From positions 1 through 35,937 of the forward strand of contig LVBN01000008.1 in assembly GCA_001603165.1 (NCBI GenBank): 35,937 nucleotides of DNA, given 5' to 3'. The translations under genes were made by a program, and so were the position numbers. The first letter of the stretch is position 1; each line of letters opens with the position of its first letter. This document shows positions 15,754 through 23,991 of this stretch, piece by piece. Source of the DNA: Spirochaetales bacterium Spiro_12 (GTDB lineage: Bacteria; Spirochaetota; Spirochaetia; Treponematales; Rectinemataceae). The notes under the pieces were generated by a model. That model saw only the letters and a program-made list of their open reading frames with translations, was not told the DNA's origin and ran no database searches.

Positions 15754-15815
15754 GGACAGGCATGCGCTTCAATAACTATGCGCTTCCGGCCCGTCAGGTT
15801 TCGGCCCGAGGAAAA

Positions 15816-16358
15816 TCAGAGCGCGACTTTAAAACCGCCGTAGAAGAGAAAGGGCATGCCGGAAGACAGATCGAAGCTGGTGGGAATGAAGCCGATGGCG
15901 CCCAGACCCACCCTGAAGAGCTTTCTAGCCCCCAGGCTGTACCATAGCGATAGCTCGGGCAGCATCAAATCGATAGTCTCGAGGCCGCCGTGACCGCCGA
16001 TCGCGTAGTACCCCAAAAGGAAGCCTCCCAGGCTCAGGTCGAGGGACAGATTGCCAAGACCAAGTTCAGCCTGGATCTGGGGATATGCCATGCTGGCCAG
16101 AATAAGGCTGTAGACTCGTATGCCGCCGCCGAGCTTGAACGATCCGAGACCTCCCTGGAATAACAGCGATGCGGTAGGTATGGGGAGAAAGCCGGCCACC
16201 GAGATGATATCCGCATAATCCGAACTCAAACCCAGCGAGTCCGACAAAGCCCCCATGCCGATGGGTATTTGCGCCCCCAGCTCGAACCCGAATTCCGCGA
16301 AAGCCAGGGATGCGGAAAGGAGAAAAACCAATCCCAGGAGGAACCAGCGCTTTTTCAT
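15816..16358 (-). CDS. Small exported outer-membrane-like beta-barrel protein
   Basis: This protein of 180 residues has a clear signal peptide (MKKRWF, hydrophobic core, SLAFAE cleavage region at about 21). The rest is Gly- and Leu-rich with repeated amphipathic strand-turn-strand patterns (GSFKLGGGIRVYSLI, SLDLSLGGFLLGYYAIGG) and ends FLFYGGFKVAL. That pattern suggests an eight-to-ten-stranded outer-membrane barrel. AAGGAG precedes the ATG at 16358; the longer frame to 16481 overlaps the queD promoter and is rejected. It lies 62 bp upstream of murE and may share its transcript. No known family is recognised. Confidence 0.75.
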   Translation of the reverse strand: MKKRWFLLGLVFLLSASLAFAEFGFELGAQIPIGMGALSDSLGLSSDYADIISVAGFLPIPTASLLFQGGLGSFKLGGGIRVYSLILASMAYPQIQAELGLGNLSLDLSLGGFLLGYYAIGGHGGLETIDLMLPELSLWYSLGARKLFRVGLGAIGFIPTSFDLSSGMPFLFYGGFKVAL

Positions 16359-16479
16359 ATATGTCTCCTTCAGTCGCGATGGGGTAAAGTGTACCCACAA
16401 AACAAGCGGAAAACAACTTTGCGATGTGCCAATCCGGTTCCGCTTGCGGCTTCGCTGCTTATGGTATATGGTTTTCTTC

Positions 16480-16842
16480 ATGTACGAGGTACGGATCGAG
16501 GGCGGCTTCGCCGCCGCTCACAGGCTTCTTCACTATAACGGCAAGTGCGAAAGACTCCATGGCCATAATTACAAAGTCAGGGTTTGGGCGAAGGGTGGCG
16601 CTCTCGGCGAGGGGGGAATGCTGGTGGATTTTTCCCTTCTCAAGGCGGCCCTGGCCAAGGTCATCGCGGTCCTGGATCATTCGGATCTCAACGAAATCGA
16701 AGTGTTCAGGCAGGACCCTTCGGCGGAGCGGATCGCCGGCTACATATTCGATTCGATCAAGGCCCAGGCGCCGGAGCTTCCTCTTTCCGCCGTAGAGGTG
16801 TTCGAGACCGAAACCTCGATGGCCCGGTATTCTCCGGACTAG
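16480..16842 (+). CDS. queD: 6-carboxy-5,6,7,8-tetrahydropterin synthase (QueD/PTPS family)
   Basis: This 120-residue enzyme of the 6-pyruvoyl-tetrahydropterin synthase fold converts dihydroneopterin triphosphate to 6-carboxytetrahydropterin for queuosine. Zinc ligands are visible as FAAAHRL and LHGHNY. The catalytic Cys lies in GKCERLHGH, LDHSDLN supplies the Asp-His pair, and ETETSMARY ends the active site. The substrate is the product of FolE2 encoded at 4698-5465. ATG 16480 is chosen because family members start a few residues before the first strand; ATG 16468 would add MVFF. No Shine-Dalgarno is present and TATATG lies 9 nt upstream. The other queuosine genes are not in this window. The stop overlaps the helicase stop by 4 bp. 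Confidence 0.9.
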   Translation: MYEVRIEGGFAAAHRLLHYNGKCERLHGHNYKVRVWAKGGALGEGGMLVDFSLLKAALAKVIAVLDHSDLNEIEVFRQDPSAERIAGYIFDSIKAQAPELPLSAVEVFETETSMARYSPD

Positions 16843-18071
16843 GATCGGGATTTTCTGTAGGCCCGCTTTTCCTCCTCTCCCTTTTCGACCCTCTCGAAAA
16901 ACTCCTCCACCGGCGGCTCCAGCACCCGGCCTTCTTCCAGGACTTTCGTCCTGAAGACGAAGCCCCGATCCACCGCCAGTCTCGACGCCCTGCGCAGTTC
17001 CAGGGCGTCGGCCAGCAGTATGGAAACGCCCGGCTTGCCCGCCCGGCCGGTCCGGCCGGCCCTATGCACATACCAACTGGATTCTTCGGGAAAATCCAGG
17101 CTTATCACATGAGAGATGCCGGGAATATCCAAGCCCCTGGCGCTCAGGTCCGTCGTAGCCAGGTATCTGAGGTCGCCCCGCTGGAAGCGTTCGATCGCCA
17201 CCCGTCGCTGTTCCTTTTCTTCCCTGGCGAGGATCGATTCCACCGATACGCCCAGGGATTCAAGCCGCTCCTCGGCGCGCCTGACCCTCTCGCCCGAGCC
17301 CGCGAAAACCAGGCATTTCTCCGGTTTTAAAGCCCTCTCCAGTTTCCGTAAAAAGTCCAGGCGTTTCCGATGTTCAACATAGAAAACCCAGTGTTCGATA
17401 TCCCTGGATAGGACACCCTCGTCCTTCAGGTCGATGGAAATCGGATCCTTCATAAAACCCGAGGCCAGTCGCTTGGTCGAGGTGGATATGGTCGCCGAGG
17501 CGAGGATTTTGCATGTCCTGGAAGAACTGTTTTCGAGAACCCATAGAACCTGCTCCCTGTATTCGCTGGAAAAGAGCCTGTCCCCCTCGTCCAGGACGAG
17601 GAACTCAAGGCGATCGAGCCTGAGTATTCCCGCCCTGCCCAGATCGGCGATTCTCCCCGGGGTTCCAACCACGATGTGGGGTTTTCTTTTGAGCGCCGAC
17701 TCTTGCCGGGAGAGGGGACTGCCGCCCAATAGGGAAACCACCCCCAGCTTGAACCCGGCTGCTTCGACCAATAACTCGGCTTGCCGGGCCACTTGGACGC
17801 TCAATTCCTGGGTGGGACAGAGAATCAGCAGGAGAGGACCTCGGCCCGGCTCCAGGTTGCGTATGCCGGAAACGGCGGGAGCGAGATAGGCCAGGGTCTT
17901 TCCCGTCCCGGTTTCGGACTGCAGAAAAAGATCCCTTTTTTTCAAAGCCTTGGGAATGGCCAGGGTTTGAATCTGGGTGGGGGCCGAAAATCCGAGGCGC
18001 TCGAAGGCCGCCGCGGTCGGGGCGTCCAGGTTCAGGGATGAAAAATCGTTCATGCCGCTATAGTTGCACAT
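16839..18071 (-). CDS. DEAD-box family ATP-dependent RNA helicase (DEGD variant)
   Basis: This is a two-RecA-domain RNA helicase of 410 residues. Motifs in order are the Q motif (GFSAPTQIQTLAIP), I (SETGTGKT), Ia (PTQELSVQ), Ib (VGTPGRI), II (LDEGDRLF), III (SATIS), IV (LVFAGSG), V (TTDLSARGLDIPG) and VI (HRAGRTGRAG). Motif II is DEGD and not DEAD, and the C-terminal extension is short and charged. These enzymes remodel rRNA or mRNA in the cytoplasm. The start at 18071 has AAAGGG 6 nt upstream; an in-frame ATG at 18053 is a possible alternative. Its promoter would overlap that of the divergent RNase Z gene, so two RNA-processing genes share a control region. Confidence 0.92.
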   Translation of the reverse strand: MCNYSGMNDFSSLNLDAPTAAAFERLGFSAPTQIQTLAIPKALKKRDLFLQSETGTGKTLAYLAPAVSGIRNLEPGRGPLLLILCPTQELSVQVARQAELLVEAAGFKLGVVSLLGGSPLSRQESALKRKPHIVVGTPGRIADLGRAGILRLDRLEFLVLDEGDRLFSSEYREQVLWVLENSSSRTCKILASATISTSTKRLASGFMKDPISIDLKDEGVLSRDIEHWVFYVEHRKRLDFLRKLERALKPEKCLVFAGSGERVRRAEERLESLGVSVESILAREEKEQRRVAIERFQRGDLRYLATTDLSARGLDIPGISHVISLDFPEESSWYVHRAGRTGRAGKPGVSILLADALELRRASRLAVDRGFVFRTKVLEEGRVLEPPVEEFFERVEKGEEEKRAYRKSRS

Positions 18072-18093
18072 CCCGAGCCCTTTCAGCTATAGT
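18064..18093 (+). promoter_or_regulatory. Promoter abutting the RNase Z start
   Basis: TATAGT (18088-18093) lies 8 nt before the ATG at 18102, with a weak -35 TTGCAC at 18064-18069 (18-nt spacer). No Shine-Dalgarno is seen, so the transcript should begin at or near the ATG. The CTATAG core is palindromic and also reads TATAGC on the minus strand toward the helicase gene, so the two divergent -10 elements may overlap. Confidence 0.4.
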
Positions 18094-18101
18094 CGAGCAG
18101 C

Positions 18102-19031
18102 ATGAATTTGGAAGCTTTCGTCCTCGGCTGCGGGGGCATGATGCCCCTCCCGTACCGCCATCTCACCAGCGTACTTCTGCGGAGGGAAGGGGAGCTGTTC
18201 CTCTTCGACGCCGGCGAAGCTACCCAGATCTCCATACGCAGACTCAACCTGCGCTGGAAAAAAATCACCGCCATATTCATTTCCCATATGCACGCCGACC
18301 ATGTGACGGGGCTTCCGGGAATCCTCATGCTCTCGAGCCAGGTCGATAGGGAAGAACCCCTCTACATCTTCGGGCCGCCGAAGATCGCCGAGTTCGTGGA
18401 GCAGACGAGACGTTCCCTGGATATGTACATCAATTACGAAATCATCGTGAAGGAATTCTCCGAGCCGGGAACGCTCTGGGAGCGGGATGATTTTACCATT
18501 CGGTCGTTCTTTCTTAAGCATACGAAGCCCTGTTACGGCTATACGCTGGAAGAGAAGCCCAGGCCGGGGGCCTTTCATCCTGAAAAAGCCCTGGCCCTGG
18601 GAGTGCCCAGGGGGCCCTTGTGGTCGCTGCTCCAGGGAGGGCAGGAACTGGTCCTGGACAACGGCAGCGTCGTGAAGCCCGGGGATGTCCTGGGCCCGAC
18701 CCGCTCGGGAAGAAAGTTCAGCTTCGTGACCGACACACTCTATATGCCCGAGATAGCCCGGGAGGTGCGAAATTCCGACCTCTTTATCTGCGAAGGCATG
18801 TTCGAGGAAGCGCTTTTGTCGTCGGCGGTGGAAAAACGCCATATGACGGCCAGACAAGCCGCCCTTCTGGCCAGGGCGGCCGGCGGGGTCCGACAGTTAG
18901 GTCTTATTCACTATAGTCCGCGCTATGCGGACAAAGAACTCAAAATCCTGCTCAAAGAAGCCCAGGAAGTGTTCCCCGCCACCCTGCTCACCCGGGACCG
19001 GATGCAGCTTTCCATCGAGTATACGGATTAG
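18102..19031 (+). CDS. rnz: Ribonuclease Z (tRNA 3'-processing endonuclease)
   Basis: This metallo-beta-lactamase-fold tRNase cleaves 3' trailers from tRNA precursors. The 309 residues match the short-form enzyme. The zinc motif SHMHADHVTGLPG gives His62, His64, Asp66 and His67. FLFDAGEATQ is the preceding strand, HTKPCYGYTLEE resembles the family's HxxPxxGY segment, FVTDTLY carries the next metal Asp, and IHYSPRY supplies the last His. The exosite (flexible arm) region is not obvious. It diverges from the helicase gene and ends before a GC-rich hairpin. The start has no Shine-Dalgarno. Confidence 0.93.
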   Translation: MNLEAFVLGCGGMMPLPYRHLTSVLLRREGELFLFDAGEATQISIRRLNLRWKKITAIFISHMHADHVTGLPGILMLSSQVDREEPLYIFGPPKIAEFVEQTRRSLDMYINYEIIVKEFSEPGTLWERDDFTIRSFFLKHTKPCYGYTLEEKPRPGAFHPEKALALGVPRGPLWSLLQGGQELVLDNGSVVKPGDVLGPTRSGRKFSFVTDTLYMPEIAREVRNSDLFICEGMFEEALLSSAVEKRHMTARQAALLARAAGGVRQLGLIHYSPRYADKELKILLKEAQEVFPATLLTRDRMQLSIEYTD

Positions 19032-19054
19032 GCTCGATTTTTCCGTTTGAAACA

Positions 19055-19117
19055 CCCGGCTCCGGGGCTCCTTGAACCCCCGCCTTGAACCCCCAGGCCG
19101 GAGCGCCGGGAGCCGGG
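19055..19117. terminator. Large GC hairpin between convergent genes
   Basis: CCCGGCTCC (19055-19063) pairs perfectly with GGAGCCGGG (19109-19117), and a second inner stem, GCTCC 19067-19071 with GGAGC 19100-19104, stacks on it. It lies between the RNase Z stop and the stop of the opposing membrane protein, so it could end both transcripts, though no long T tract flanks it. Confidence 0.5.
19070..19095. repeat. Tandem 13-bp duplication inside the hairpin loop
   Basis: CCTTGAACCCCCG (19070-19082) is followed at once by CCTTGAACCCCCA (19083-19095), 12 of 13 identical. It occupies the apical loop of the 19055-19117 hairpin. Its period equals that of the perfect duplication at 10025-10050 but the unit differs. 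Confidence 0.7.
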
Positions 19118-19139
19118 ATTACCTCGTAAAAGAATATCC

Positions 19140-20795
19140 TCAATCGACCTTGGGCCTGAAGGCCAGAATTCGGGATTGACCTCCTTCGTAGGCCTTGTGC
19201 AGGGCGGTGGACGCTTCGCGGTAGAGTTTGAAGGCATCGACCTTCCGCTCGCTTTTGGCGGAAATGCCGATATAGACAGGTGCATCCCCCTCGATATCCC
19301 TATAGAGCCCCAGGGTGGCCGAGAGAACGTCGGCCAGATCCTCGGACATTTTCAGGCTCCCGCCTAAATCGACGGATGGCAGGACAACCGCGAAGGCCCC
19401 TTTGTAGAGTTCGAAAATGAGGTCTTTGGCGCCTATATAGTCGCGTACCGTGACCGCCAATGCCAGGGCGGCCGGATCGGTGGCGGAATTCACCGAGCAG
19501 TGGATGAGCATCAGTGAAACCTCGGCCTTGGGCCCCCGTTCCAGTTCCTCCCGCAGCTTGGCCTCCAGTTCGGGATCGATGAGGGAAAGGGGCAGAGGAA
19601 GGCTGGCCAGGGTCGAGCCCGCTGAGGCGGGCTGGGGCGGGGAAGCTTGGAAAGAGGACGCTTTCTCTTCGACCATGGGAGCGGAAGCTTCGGCTTCGGT
19701 CTCCTGTGGCCTGGAAAATTCCTCCAGTTCGGCCAATTCCTCCTCGGCCTCCAAGGATTCGATATCTTCCCGGGTTTCCTGGGCTTCTTCTGCCTTGACC
19801 GGTTCTTCGGCGAAAGGGGAGGTTTTTGATTCGCCACGCTTGCTGGACCAACTGGCGATCTCTTCTTCGAGCCTGGCCAGGCTCTCTTCGAAGTTCTTCC
19901 TTGGAGCGGGCTTTTCTTCTTCTTTCTCTTCAAAAACATCCTCATCGCCGATGAATTCCTCTTCCTCTATTTCTTCGTATTCCTCTTTTTCGTATTCCTC
20001 GGCAGGCTGGTTCTCGGATGTTTCCTTCGCCGCGGGAGGGAGAGGGGTTTCTTTTCCCCGGGTTTGCTCCTCCGATTCGGCCGTGGACTCTTTTCCGGGC
20101 GGAACCTCCTGGTTTCCTCCGGAGGGTTCCGCGCCCGGGGCCGGCGGGGTCGTTTCAGCTTCGGCGGGCGGCGCCATGGCCCCGGCTTCGGGCGGCATTG
20201 CGGCATCGGTTTCGGAGGGAACCTTCTCCTCTTCCGCAGTCGGAGGAAGGCTGTCGGAAGCCTTTTCTCCGCTTTTGTCCCTGCCCAGGACGAAGAAAGC
20301 CACAACCATGAGGCCGAACCAGAGGCTGAGGAAAATCAAGGGCGTTTTGACAGCCCTTGCCAGATCTGCTTTTCGAAGCGTTACGAAAAGCGTCGCCAGC
20401 TTCATGCCGTTGTTGAGCGGAGTCGTGAAGACCACGGTGCTCCAGTCCGGGGCCGAAAATCCGGCCCGGGAAAGCGGGCTCCCGGGGAGGGCGAAGTAGG
20501 CGGAATCGCTGGGCAGCTTCCATAGCACCAGGCCCGAAGCGTCCAGCACCTGGGCCGCCAGCAGCCTATCGCTGCCCTTATAGAGGGCGATAAGCCTCTG
20601 GCGGAGAAAATCATCCTCGAGGTCTTCCTTGGTCCTGATGCCGGTGAGGGCATTCCGGATTATCGAATACTCGGCCCCGCTCGCCCTTTCTCCCGAATTC
20701 CTTAGTTCGCCTATGGAGAAGAGAATGCTCCCCAGCGCCAGTATGGCGACAAAAAGCGACAGAGCCACAAGAAGCCAGCGTAGTGTTTTTCTCAT
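19140..20795 (-). CDS. Two-helix membrane protein with acidic linker and degenerate GGDEF domain
   Basis: This protein of 551 residues has a transmembrane helix (about 5-27), an extracytoplasmic domain of about 110 residues with FLRQRLIALYKGSDRLLAAQVLDASG, and a second helix (about 140-160). A very long Pro/Glu/Ala-rich linker of about 220 residues follows. The C-terminal 140 residues have GGDEF-fold traits: ATLGLYRDIEGDAPVYIGIS, and EASTALHKAYEGGQSRILAF matching the usual ADxALYxAKxxGrN. The signature loop reads LYKGAFAVVLP in place of GGDEFxxxLP, so no diguanylate cyclase activity is expected. A structural or signal-receiving role is likely. GGAAGG precedes the ATG at 20795; a longer frame to 21143 overlaps the divergent gene. 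Confidence 0.8.
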   Translation of the reverse strand: MRKTLRWLLVALSLFVAILALGSILFSIGELRNSGERASGAEYSIIRNALTGIRTKEDLEDDFLRQRLIALYKGSDRLLAAQVLDASGLVLWKLPSDSAYFALPGSPLSRAGFSAPDWSTVVFTTPLNNGMKLATLFVTLRKADLARAVKTPLIFLSLWFGLMVVAFFVLGRDKSGEKASDSLPPTAEEEKVPSETDAAMPPEAGAMAPPAEAETTPPAPGAEPSGGNQEVPPGKESTAESEEQTRGKETPLPPAAKETSENQPAEEYEKEEYEEIEEEEFIGDEDVFEEKEEEKPAPRKNFEESLARLEEEIASWSSKRGESKTSPFAEEPVKAEEAQETREDIESLEAEEELAELEEFSRPQETEAEASAPMVEEKASSFQASPPQPASAGSTLASLPLPLSLIDPELEAKLREELERGPKAEVSLMLIHCSVNSATDPAALALAVTVRDYIGAKDLIFELYKGAFAVVLPSVDLGGSLKMSEDLADVLSATLGLYRDIEGDAPVYIGISAKSERKVDAFKLYREASTALHKAYEGGQSRILAFRPKVD

Positions 20796-20915
20796 ATACC
20801 CTTCCTGATCGTATAGAGTATCGGAATATAGAGGCCCGGTCTTGCGCCTTATTTTGCCAGGATGAGGCTTTTCCTTCCCGAGAAATGGTTTATACTTGTT
20901 TTGGAGGTATCGCAC

Positions 20916-21764
20916 ATGGCGAATATCGCTTCGCGCAGGCGAATGGCTTTGCCCCATGGCTGGTATCCCCGGAACGTGACGGAGATAGACAGCCTTCTTG
21001 GGGAGTGGACGCAGGGCGAGAGAAGCAGGGAAGCCAAGGCGGCGGTTTGTCCCCACGCGGGCTGGTTTTTTTCCGGCCGGCTCGCGGCGCTGGCCATCGC
21101 CGACCTGGAGGAGGTGGATACCCTGGCGATCATCGGGGGCCATCTCTCTCCGAACAGTCCCATCCTATACGCCCCCGAAGACTCTTTCGAGGTTCCCGGA
21201 GGGGAGCTTCAGGCGGATCAGGAGTTGTTCGCGGCCTTCAAGGCCCAATTGAGGGACTCGGGGATCGGGGCCCCGGAACCGGACAGGTACATGGACAATG
21301 GGGTTGAGGTGCTTTTGCCCATGGTGGCCTCGCTCCATAGGGGAGCGAGGATACTATGGCTGCGAACCCCGCCCCGTTACGAATCGAAGGAGCTCGGAGC
21401 CTGCCTGGCCAGGGCCTCCGCGAATCTGGGCCGTAGAGTCGCTTGCGTGGGATCGACCGATCTCACCCACTATGGCCCGGCCTATGGCTTTACTCCCATG
21501 GGCTTGGGGGAGAAGGCCGAGCGTTGGGTGAGCGGAACCAATGACAAGGCTTTTATAGACGCCCTGCTGGAAATGAACTGCGAGCTCGCGCTGACGAGGG
21601 CGGTGAAAAAAGACGCGGCCTGTTCTTCCGGTGCGGCCATAGCGGCGCTTGGCTTCGCCCTCGAATCGGGCGCTTCCTCGGCAAAGCTTCTAGGGTACTC
21701 CACGAGCCTGGATCTTCGCCCCGACGATTCCTTCGTGGGCTATGCCGCCATTGTCTTCGTCTAG
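20916..21764 (+). CDS. MEMO1 / AmmeMemoRadiSam system protein B family
   Basis: This 282-residue member of the MEMO family is related to LigB-type extradiol dioxygenases. The family's metal or redox residues are kept: His47 in CPHAGWFFSG, His76 in IIGGHLSP, His185 in STDLTHYGP and Cys236 in ACSSGAAIAALG. The bacterial role is unknown; it is usually paired with an AMMECR1 protein and a radical-SAM protein, neither of which is adjacent here. GGAGG lies before the ATG at 20916, and TATACT at 20891-20896 is a likely -10. The longer frame from 20862 includes that promoter and is rejected. The stop overlaps the murD stop by 4 bp. Confidence 0.88.
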   Translation: MANIASRRRMALPHGWYPRNVTEIDSLLGEWTQGERSREAKAAVCPHAGWFFSGRLAALAIADLEEVDTLAIIGGHLSPNSPILYAPEDSFEVPGGELQADQELFAAFKAQLRDSGIGAPEPDRYMDNGVEVLLPMVASLHRGARILWLRTPPRYESKELGACLARASANLGRRVACVGSTDLTHYGPAYGFTPMGLGEKAERWVSGTNDKAFIDALLEMNCELALTRAVKKDAACSSGAAIAALGFALESGASSAKLLGYSTSLDLRPDDSFVGYAAIVFV

Positions 21765-23221
21765 CTCAGGCCCAGCCGAGCCCGTACCGCTTCCTTGAAT
21801 TTTTTGCCCCGGTCGAACTCGTGGAGGAACATACCGAAAGAGGCGCATCCCGGCGAGAGAAGCACGGCTTGGCCGGGCCGGGCGAGCCGGTCGGCCGCGT
21901 TCACCGCCGCGTCGAGACTGCCGTAGGGCCCTTTCCAGGAGATCCCCTGCTCGGCCAAGAGGGGCATGAGTTTTTCCGTGCCCGTTCCCTCCAGCAGCAC
22001 GATCGCTTTCGCCTTGGCGTAGGCCTTCTTGGTGGGTTCGAACTCGAGGTTCTTATCGGTCCCTCCGGTGATGAGGACTACCGGAGCGGAAAAGCTGTCC
22101 AGAGCGGCTTCCACCGCCTGCGGAATGGTGGCCGCCGAGTCGTTGTACCAGCTGACGCCCCGGGCGCGGGCGAAAAACTCCAGCCTGTGCTCCACCCCCG
22201 GAAATGAAGCCATGGCCGCCGCGATTTTTTCGGGCGAAAGACCCATATAGCGTAATACCAGAGCCGAAGCGAGCAGGTTTTTCCTCATATGCGCACCCGG
22301 AACCAGAAGATCGGCGGGGAGGATCAGCTCCGGGAGGGAATCGGAGGCATCCCCGATTCGGCAGTACCCTTCCGGACCCAAACAGCCCGGACTCGATCCG
22401 GCCGGATCCAGGGCGGCGCCTGGGCCGGGGGCCGCTTTTTCTTCCAGCCAGGCTCCCTTGCGCTGGGGTTCCCGGGCGGAATAGTAAAACAATTCCGCCC
22501 TGGTCTCGGAAGCGAAGCTTAAGCCCCAGGAGGAGTCGGCATCGAAGAAACTCGCGCACTGCGAATCCTGGTCGGCGTAGATCAGGCGCTTGTCGGCCAC
22601 GTACTCCGCCATGGAAGCGTAATAATTCATGTGATCGGGCATAATTGCGGTGATGAGCGCCGCCCTGGGCTTGAGCACGCCAAGCCCGCGCATGTCCGCC
22701 AGCTGCCAGGAGGAGAGTTCCAGCGTCACAGGTCTGTCCGGCGCCGTTTCGCCCAGGAATTCCAGGGGGGAGATAGTGATGTTTCCCCCCAGGAGGGATT
22801 GTATTCCCGATGCGATGAATCCGTGGTGGATCGCGCTGACGGTCGAGGACTTGCCCTTAGAGCCGGTGACGGCGACCAGGGGCGATTTGGAATAACGGAG
22901 AAAGACGGAAATGTCGGTTTCCACATGCCTGGCCGCGGCAAGGTAGGGCGAAGGGCCCCGCACGGCGGGATTTTTAATCACCAAATCCGCCGAACGAAAA
23001 TCCTCCAACTCATGCTTTCCGAGGACAAAGCGGACATCGTGGCCATCCAGGGCCTGGATGGACGGCGCGAGAATCTTTTCGTCCCGCAGATCGGTCACCG
23101 TGACCCTGGCGCCGGCTTTGGCGAAGAATTTGGCGCTCGCCAGACCTCCCCCGTGAAGCCCTAGGCCCATTATGGTGACCCTGGCGCCCGCCAGCCCTTC
23201 TATTGTTTTTGGGAACAGCAT
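21761..23221 (-). CDS. murD: UDP-N-acetylmuramoylalanine--D-glutamate ligase
   Basis: MurD adds D-Glu to UDP-MurNAc-L-Ala. The 486 residues begin with a Rossmann-like UDP-binding domain (VTIMGLGLHGGGLASAKF) and continue with the P-loop VTGSKGKSSTVSAI, LELSSWQL, the central-domain segment DHMNYYASMAEYVADK, the third-domain start GVEHRLEFFA, GGTDKNLEF and LLSPGCASFGMF. The usual NDSKATN reads NDSAATIP, a change at a normally conserved Lys. A Gly/Pro-rich insertion lies around residues 235-265. TAAGGA before the ATG serves both as the livF stop and as Shine-Dalgarno, so murD is translationally linked to the transporter operon, 7 nt after livF. Confidence 0.93.
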   Translation of the reverse strand: MLFPKTIEGLAGARVTIMGLGLHGGGLASAKFFAKAGARVTVTDLRDEKILAPSIQALDGHDVRFVLGKHELEDFRSADLVIKNPAVRGPSPYLAAARHVETDISVFLRYSKSPLVAVTGSKGKSSTVSAIHHGFIASGIQSLLGGNITISPLEFLGETAPDRPVTLELSSWQLADMRGLGVLKPRAALITAIMPDHMNYYASMAEYVADKRLIYADQDSQCASFFDADSSWGLSFASETRAELFYYSAREPQRKGAWLEEKAAPGPGAALDPAGSSPGCLGPEGYCRIGDASDSLPELILPADLLVPGAHMRKNLLASALVLRYMGLSPEKIAAAMASFPGVEHRLEFFARARGVSWYNDSAATIPQAVEAALDSFSAPVVLITGGTDKNLEFEPTKKAYAKAKAIVLLEGTGTEKLMPLLAEQGISWKGPYGSLDAAVNAADRLARPGQAVLLSPGCASFGMFLHEFDRGKKFKEAVRARLGLS

Positions 23222-23228
23222 AGCTTCC

Positions 23229-23990
23229 TTATGTGGGGATTCCGTTTCGGTCTCGGCAGGCCTTGGTTCCCAGATAGGCCGCCCGCACCCTGGGATCCTG
23301 GGCCAGGTCGGCCGAGGACCCTGAGACCACCATCTTCCCCAGCTCGAGGATATAGGCCCGGGATGCGGCTTTCAAGGCCTTTCTCGCGTTCTGCTCCACC
23401 AGGAGTATCGCGACCTTTTCTTCCTCGTGGATTTTTTTTATGAGGCCGAATATTTCCTGTACGATGATGGGGGCGAGGCCCAGGGAAGGTTCGTCCAGAA
23501 GGAGCAGCGACGGGGAGGAGACCAAGGCACGGCCTATGGCCAGCATCTGCTGCTCGCCGCCCGATAGGGTTCCGGCGAGCTGTCTGCGCCGGTCCTTCAA
23601 TATCGGGAAAAGGGCGTACACCCTTTCTTCCAGGCTGTCCAGGTCGGCTTTTTCGCGCGAGTTCCGCACCCCGTATTTTCCCAGCAGAAGATTTTCCCTG
23701 ACGCTGAGGGTGGAGAAGACCCTTCTGCCCTCGGGGACATGGGCTATCCCCCGGGAGGCCAAGCTGCAGGCCTGAATGCGGGAAAGATCGTCGCCCTTAA
23801 AATGGATCGAACCCTCCGACGGGCGGACCAGGCCGGAGATAGCTTTGAGAAGACTCGTCTTACCCGCCCCGTTGGCGCCCAGGACCGCGACAATCTCGTT
23901 TTCCTCCACTTTGAGCGAAACATGGTTCAGGGCGCGCACAGCCCCGTAGTCGAGACAGAGATCCTTAACTTCCAGGAGCGAGGTCATCAT
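23229..23990 (-). CDS. livF: Branched-chain-type amino-acid ABC transporter ATPase LivF
   Basis: This is the second ATPase of a HAAT-family importer, 253 residues. Visible are Walker A GANGAGKTSLL, the Q-loop region, the LivF mark HVPEGRRVFSTLSVRENL, signature LSGGEQQMLAIGRAL, Walker B LLLLDEPSLGLAP and switch VEQNARKAL. It powers uptake with the LivG half of the neighbouring fusion protein. The start codon lies 1 nt after the livMG stop, and a tandem ATG pair (23990, 23987) leaves the exact start open by one codon. Confidence 0.95.
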   Translation of the reverse strand: MMTSLLEVKDLCLDYGAVRALNHVSLKVEENEIVAVLGANGAGKTSLLKAISGLVRPSEGSIHFKGDDLSRIQACSLASRGIAHVPEGRRVFSTLSVRENLLLGKYGVRNSREKADLDSLEERVYALFPILKDRRRQLAGTLSGGEQQMLAIGRALVSSPSLLLLDEPSLGLAPIIVQEIFGLIKKIHEEEKVAILLVEQNARKALKAASRAYILELGKMVVSGSSADLAQDPRVRAAYLGTKACRDRNGIPT

Positions 23991-23991
23991 T

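Noticed and set aside
15754-15815. Leaderless start for murE
   Set aside because: The only -10-like hexamers lie more than 15 nt from either candidate ATG, so the pattern seen at other genes does not hold here.
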